A stretch of DNA of 39,240 bases from an uncultured Acetobacteraceae bacterium (GTDB lineage: Bacteria > Pseudomonadota > Alphaproteobacteria > Acetobacterales > Acetobacteraceae). The notes under the pieces are model-generated. The model saw only the letters and a list, made by a program, of their open reading frames with translations, searched no databases and was not told the origin of the DNA. Made by a program: the position numbers and the translations under genes. The stretch lies in the NCBI GenBank assembly GCA_937873205.1, contig CALMVO010000150.1:1-39240 (forward strand). Reading direction: 5' to 3'. Shown piece after piece: positions 35,610 to 39,240 of this stretch. Each line of letters opens with the position of its first letter. Within the stretch, counting starts at the first letter, position 1.

Positions 35610-37381
35610 CATCCGGCAAGGCGAGGGGCAGTGGCGATCAGGGCGGCGCTGTAGGCGTGCTGCGGCGACGCGATCAGCGCGGCCGTGTCGGCCAGCTCGA
35701 CGATGCGGCCGTCCTTCAGCACGGCGATACGGTCGGCGAGCCAGCTCACCGCCGCCAGGTCGTGGCTGATGATCACGTAGGCGACATGCTCGGTGCGGCT
35801 GAGGTCGCGCAGCAGCGTCAGCAGCATCGTCTGCGTCGAGACGTCGAGCGCCGAGGTCGGCTCGTCCAGCACGATGATCTCCGGCCGCGCCGCCAGCGCC
35901 CGCGCCACCGCCACGCGCTGCGCCTGCCCGCCCGAGACCTGGCCCGGCAGCCGGTCGGCCAGCGACGGGTCGAGCCCGACCTTTCGCAGCAGCGCCGACA
36001 CCTCGCGCGCCAGCCGGCCGCGCTCGCGCACGCCGCCCAGCCGCAGCGGCTCGGCCAGGCAGTCGCCGATCCGCATCCGCGGGTTCAGCGACTCTCTAGG
36101 ATCCTGGAACACCACCTGGATGCGCCGCCGCGCCCGCCGCAGCCCCGCCGCCGGCAGCCGCGCGATCGCCTCCCCATCCAGCAGGATGCTGCCCTCGAAC
36201 CGCAGCATGTGCAGGATCGCCCGCCCCAGCGTCGACTTCCCCGAGCCGCTCTCGCCGACGATGCCCAGGCATTCGCCCCGCCGCAGCGTGAGCGACACCC
36301 CCGACAGCGACGGCGCCGCCGCGCCGTAGCGCACGCCCACTTCGTCGAGCGCCAGCAGCGGCGCCTGCCCGCTGCGGTCGGTCGCCGCCGCCGCATGCTC
36401 GGCTTCCAGCACCGGCATCGGCGGCGGATACAGGCAGGCCGCCGCCTCCTCCGCATCGCCGATCGCCGGCGGATAGCCGGCATCGCAGGGCGGCCGGTGA
36501 TAGGCGCAGCGCGGCGCGAACCGGCAGCCCTGCGGCCGCGCGGACGGCTCGGGCAGCGTGCCCGGGATGCCGCGCAGGCTCGCCTGGCCGAGCCGCGGCA
36601 CCGCGCCCAGCAGCGCCTGGCTGTACGGGTGACGCGGGTTGGCGAAGAACCGCCCGGCCTCGCCCCACTCCACCGCGCGGCCGGCGTAGAGCACCGCAAG
36701 CCGGTCGGCATGCTCCTGCACGATCGACAGGTCGCGGGTGATGAACAGCACGCCGAGCCGGTGCGTCCGCTGCAGCCGGGCCAGCAACGCCAGGATCTGC
36801 CGCGCCACCAGCGGGTCGAGCCCGGTGGTGGGCTCGTCGGCGATCAGCATCTTCGGATCGCAGGCCAGGGCCGCCGCGATCATCACCCGCTGCCGCTGCC
36901 CACCGGAGAACTGGTGCGGGAAGTCGCCGTGCCGCCGTGCCGGATCGGGGACGCCGACCTCGCCCAGCAGCTCGATCGCCCGCGCCCGGGCCTGCGCGCG
37001 CGAGCCGCCCCCATGCAGGAGATGCCCCTCCGCCACCTGGTCGCCGATCGTCATCGACGGGTTCAGCGCCGAGAGCGGGTTCTGGAACACCATGCCGATG
37101 CGGCCGCGCAGGTCCCGCATCCGCCGCTCGCCCTGTGCCAGCAGGTCCACGCCCTCGAACAGCGCCCGCCCGCTGGTGCGCGCGCCCGGCGGCAGCAGCC
37201 GCACCGCCGCCAGCGCCGCGATGGTCTTGCCCGATCCACTCTCGCCGACCAGCGCGGTCATCTCGCCCGGCCGCACCTCCAGGTCCAGCGCCTCCACCAG
37301 CTGCAGCCGCGTCCCGCCCGCAGCACCCCGCGGCGGCATCGAGACGCCGAGCCGCTCCAGCCGCAGCACCGGGTCCGTCAC
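35609..37381 (-). CDS. Fused double ATPase of a dipeptide/oligopeptide-type ABC importer
   Basis: A 590-residue protein with two nucleotide-binding domains, as in GsiA/YejF-type importers. The first NBD has Walker A GESGSGKT and a signature motif SGGQRQRV, and Walker B MLIADEPTTG. A zinc-ribbon-like oligopeptide-type C-terminal tail follows (CRFAPRCAYHRPPCDAG). The second has Walker A GESGSGKST, SGGQAQRVAVARALA and IIVLDEPTSALD. A GTG start at 37381 overlaps the permease stop (GTGA). Energises uptake of a peptide or other substrate by the two permeases. The binding-protein gene would lie to the right, outside the window. Confidence 0.92.
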   Translation of the reverse strand: MTDPVLRLERLGVSMPPRGAAGGTRLQLVEALDLEVRPGEMTALVGESGSGKTIAALAAVRLLPPGARTSGRALFEGVDLLAQGERRMRDLRGRIGMVFQNPLSALNPSMTIGDQVAEGHLLHGGGSRAQARARAIELLGEVGVPDPARRHGDFPHQFSGGQRQRVMIAAALACDPKMLIADEPTTGLDPLVARQILALLARLQRTHRLGVLFITRDLSIVQEHADRLAVLYAGRAVEWGEAGRFFANPRHPYSQALLGAVPRLGQASLRGIPGTLPEPSARPQGCRFAPRCAYHRPPCDAGYPPAIGDAEEAAACLYPPPMPVLEAEHAAAATDRSGQAPLLALDEVGVRYGAAAPSLSGVSLTLRRGECLGIVGESGSGKSTLGRAILHMLRFEGSILLDGEAIARLPAAGLRRARRRIQVVFQDPRESLNPRMRIGDCLAEPLRLGGVRERGRLAREVSALLRKVGLDPSLADRLPGQVSGGQAQRVAVARALAARPEIIVLDEPTSALDVSTQTMLLTLLRDLSRTEHVAYVIISHDLAAVSWLADRIAVLKDGRIVELADTAALIASPQHAYSAALIATAPRLAG

Positions 37382-38262
37382 CGCGACCGGCCCTGCCGCG
37401 CCAGCAGGCCCTGGCCGATCAGCGACGCCGCCAGCAGGGACGCGAAGATCAGCAGCCCCGGCGGCAGGATCAGCCACCACGGATCCAGCGCCACGAGCTG
37501 CAGCGCCGATTCCAGCAGCCCGCCCCAGCTGGTCTGCGGCGGCTGCACGCCGAGCCCCAGGAACGACAGCGCCGAGAGCACCAGCACCATGTCGCCCGCG
37601 AGGAAGGTGAAGTTCACCACCAGGATCGGCGCCATCACCCGCAGCAGGTGCGTCGTGGCCACGTGCAGGAAGCCGCCGCCCATCTGCCGCGCCGCCTGCA
37701 CGAACTCGCGGTCGCGCTGCGCCAGCGTCTCGTTACGCACCAGCCGCGCCAGCGGCGGCCACGAGATCAGCCCCAGCAGCAGGATCAGCGACGGCGTCGC
37801 CAGCTTCAGGATCGAGGCGAAGAAGATCAGCACCACCAGCCCCGGCAGCGCCAGGATCGCGTCCAGCAGCCGCATCATCACGCTGTCGAGCAGGCGCGGT
37901 CCGAGCCCCGCGACCAGGCCGTAGAGCAGCCCGGCCAGGAACGTCACGACCGCCGCCGGCACCGCCACCAGCAGCGTCGCCTGCCCGGCATTCAGCACGC
38001 GCGCCAGGTTGTCGCGGCCGATCTCGTCGCTGCCGAGCGGGAACGCCCCGCCCGGCGCGCTCAGCGTCGCCTCCGGATGCAGCGCATAGGGGCTGGCGGT
38101 GTAGGCGAGCGGCAGCAGGAAGCAGAGCGACGCGATCAGTCCCGCCAGCACCAGTCCGGTCGCCAGCATCCCGCCCGGCCGCCGCCGGACCCCGGCGCCG
38201 GCCAGGCGCGCCAGCCAGACCGCGGCGCTGCGCGGGGGCGCCGTCGCGACCAGATCAGGCAT
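37378..38262 (-). CDS. ABC importer permease, DppC-type
   Basis: A 294-residue permease with six hydrophobic segments and an N-terminal basic cytoplasmic part. LGSDEIGRDNLARVLNAGQ is the DppC/OppC N-terminal signature. The EAA-type loop that contacts the ATPase is in EFVQAARQMGGGFLHVATTH. SFLGLGVQPPQTSWGGLL near the end is also typical. It pairs with the DppB-type permease upstream (8-base overlap, 38255-38262) and the fused ATPase downstream. Confidence 0.92.
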   Translation of the reverse strand: MPDLVATAPPRSAAVWLARLAGAGVRRRPGGMLATGLVLAGLIASLCFLLPLAYTASPYALHPEATLSAPGGAFPLGSDEIGRDNLARVLNAGQATLLVAVPAAVVTFLAGLLYGLVAGLGPRLLDSVMMRLLDAILALPGLVVLIFFASILKLATPSLILLLGLISWPPLARLVRNETLAQRDREFVQAARQMGGGFLHVATTHLLRVMAPILVVNFTFLAGDMVLVLSALSFLGLGVQPPQTSWGGLLESALQLVALDPWWLILPPGLLIFASLLAASLIGQGLLARQGRSR

Positions 38263-39217
38263 AGCGCGTGCGTGGGTCGAGCAGCCCGTTCACCAGGTCG
38301 GCCAGCAGGTTGCCCAGCACCGTCAGCACGCCGATCACCAGCACGATGCCGACGACCACCGGATAGTCCTGGGCGATTGCCGACTGCCACAGCAGCCAGC
38401 CCAGCCCCGGATAGGAGAACACCGTCTCGGTGATGACGCCGCCGGCGAAGATCGCGGGCAGCGACAGCCCCAGGATCGTCACCAGTGGCCGCAGCGCGTT
38501 GCGCAGCACGTGGCGCAGCAGGATGCGCGCAGGCGACGCGCCGCGGGCGGCGGCCGAGCGCACGTAGTCGCGGCCCAGCTCCTCGTGCACCGACTGCGCG
38601 AAATAGCGCGACAGCGTCGGCACCGTGAACAGGACGAGTGTGAGCGCCGGCAGCGCCAGGTGCGCCACCTCGGAGCCCAGCGTCTGCCGTTCCAGCCGGA
38701 GGTCGTCGAGCCCGCCGGCCGGAAACCAGCCGAGATCCATCGAGAACCACAGGATCAGCAATGTGCCGCTGAAGAAGGTCGGCACCGCATACAACGCCAG
38801 CTCGACCGCGCCGATCGCCTGTCCGCCGCGCCGGGCGTAGTGCACGCCGTGCGCCAGCCCCATTGCCAGCCCGATCAGCAGGCTGGCCGCCAGCGACACG
38901 ATCTGCAGCGCCAACGTGTTGCGCTCGTAGGACAGCAGCATCTGCCCGACCGGCCGGCTGTAGATGTAGGAGTTGCCGAGGTCGCCGTGCGCCAGTCCCC
39001 ACAGATAGCCGAGATATTGACGCCAGAGCGGCTGGTCGAGGCCGAGCACGTGGTTCACCGCCGCGATCGCCGCCGGCTTGGCTCCCTGGCCCAGGATCGA
39101 ATAGGCCGGGCCGCCCGGCGTCAGGTGGATCAGCACGAAGGCGATGCTGACCAGGATCAGCAGCGACAGCAGCGCGGCGCCGAGCCGCGACCGCAGCGTG
39201 CGCAGCAGGCCCCTCAT
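38255..39217 (-). CDS. ABC importer permease, DppB-type
   Basis: A 320-residue permease. An N-terminal transmembrane helix (LLSLLILVSIAFVLIHLTPGG) is followed by the DppB-type block HVLGLDQPLWRQYLGYLWGLAHGDLGNSY. The EAA loop is RDYVRSAAARGASPARILLRH, and ETVFSYPGLGWLLWQSA is diagnostic of the family. The ATG at 39217 overlaps a TGA that ends a frame coming from the right edge (TGATG), so a binding protein or other importer gene may precede it. Confidence 0.92.
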   Translation of the reverse strand: MRGLLRTLRSRLGAALLSLLILVSIAFVLIHLTPGGPAYSILGQGAKPAAIAAVNHVLGLDQPLWRQYLGYLWGLAHGDLGNSYIYSRPVGQMLLSYERNTLALQIVSLAASLLIGLAMGLAHGVHYARRGGQAIGAVELALYAVPTFFSGTLLILWFSMDLGWFPAGGLDDLRLERQTLGSEVAHLALPALTLVLFTVPTLSRYFAQSVHEELGRDYVRSAAARGASPARILLRHVLRNALRPLVTILGLSLPAIFAGGVITETVFSYPGLGWLLWQSAIAQDYPVVVGIVLVIGVLTVLGNLLADLVNGLLDPRTRYA

Positions 39218-39240
39218 CAGCCGTGCGGCGGGGGCGGGGC
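39217..39240 (-). CDS. Possible 3' end of an upstream importer gene
   Basis: The last 24 bases read as a Pro-rich tail ending in TGA that shares one base with the DppB start. A binding-protein gene would be expected here, but the fragment is too short to identify. Confidence 0.25.
   Translation of the reverse strand, partial: APPPPHG

Overview
The window is very GC-rich (about 70 percent by eye), densely packed and largely free of phage or defence genes. Gene content (HpnCDE-era style C30 carotenoid genes, COQ9 with UbiK and ProC, Lgt-MidA-PgeF run, large multi-domain glycosyltransferases, a glycine/serine/threonine-rich beta-roll protein, many short palindromic repeats) points to an alphaproteobacterium, most likely a pigmented member of the Acetobacteraceae (Rhodospirillales). 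That placement is inference from gene families and style, not a database result.

Left part (1-8721, all minus strand): two sugar-nucleotide epimerase genes, one of them an unusual fusion of a clan GH-A glycosidase-like barrel with a CDP-paratose/tyvelose 2-epimerase-type SDR, running off the left edge. Then a five-gene, end-overlapping carotenoid cluster: two CrtI/CrtN-type desaturase/oxidase genes, an acyltransferase, a family 2 glycosyltransferase and a secreted DUF2141 protein. This looks like a set for making and decorating a glycosylated, acylated carotenoid. It is divergent from nadE (8836-10875).

Middle part (10876-24231): two tandem copies of a 108-bp palindromic MITE-like element, an M20 amidohydrolase, a TerC-type membrane protein, a SemiSWEET transporter, then a glycan region. 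That region has an SDR epimerase, an approximately 1180-residue methyltransferase-like/GT4/GT2 protein, a divergently transcribed secreted beta-roll (RTX-like) protein ending at a strong terminator, a 944-residue double-GT4 protein, and a convergent RgpF-like protein. It suggests glycosylation of a surface or secreted polymer. HU and tRNA-Gln(UUG) follow.

Right-middle part (24307-33320): minus-strand genes for COQ9, ProC, a YbjN-domain protein and UbiK (ubiquinone metabolon plus proline synthesis), divergent from a plus-strand run hldD, lgt, midA-like, pgeF, a lipoprotein, prs and a histidine phosphatase. Most of lgt through the lipoprotein are coupled by 4-base start/stop overlaps.

Right end (33351-39240): a decayed IS5-family element next to a stranded C-terminal fragment of a PstS-like binding protein, a small lipoprotein, a DUF3429-like membrane protein, and a Dpp/Opp-type ABC importer (one fused double-ATPase and two permeases) entering from the right edge.

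Two repeat families thread the window: (i) three copies of a 108-bp element with CTAG-bounded imperfect terminal inverted repeats and two internal stems; (ii) at least four copies (one cut by the edge) of an approximately 120-bp cassette of four consecutive hairpins whose stems vary with compensating changes and which sit directly against stop or start codons.
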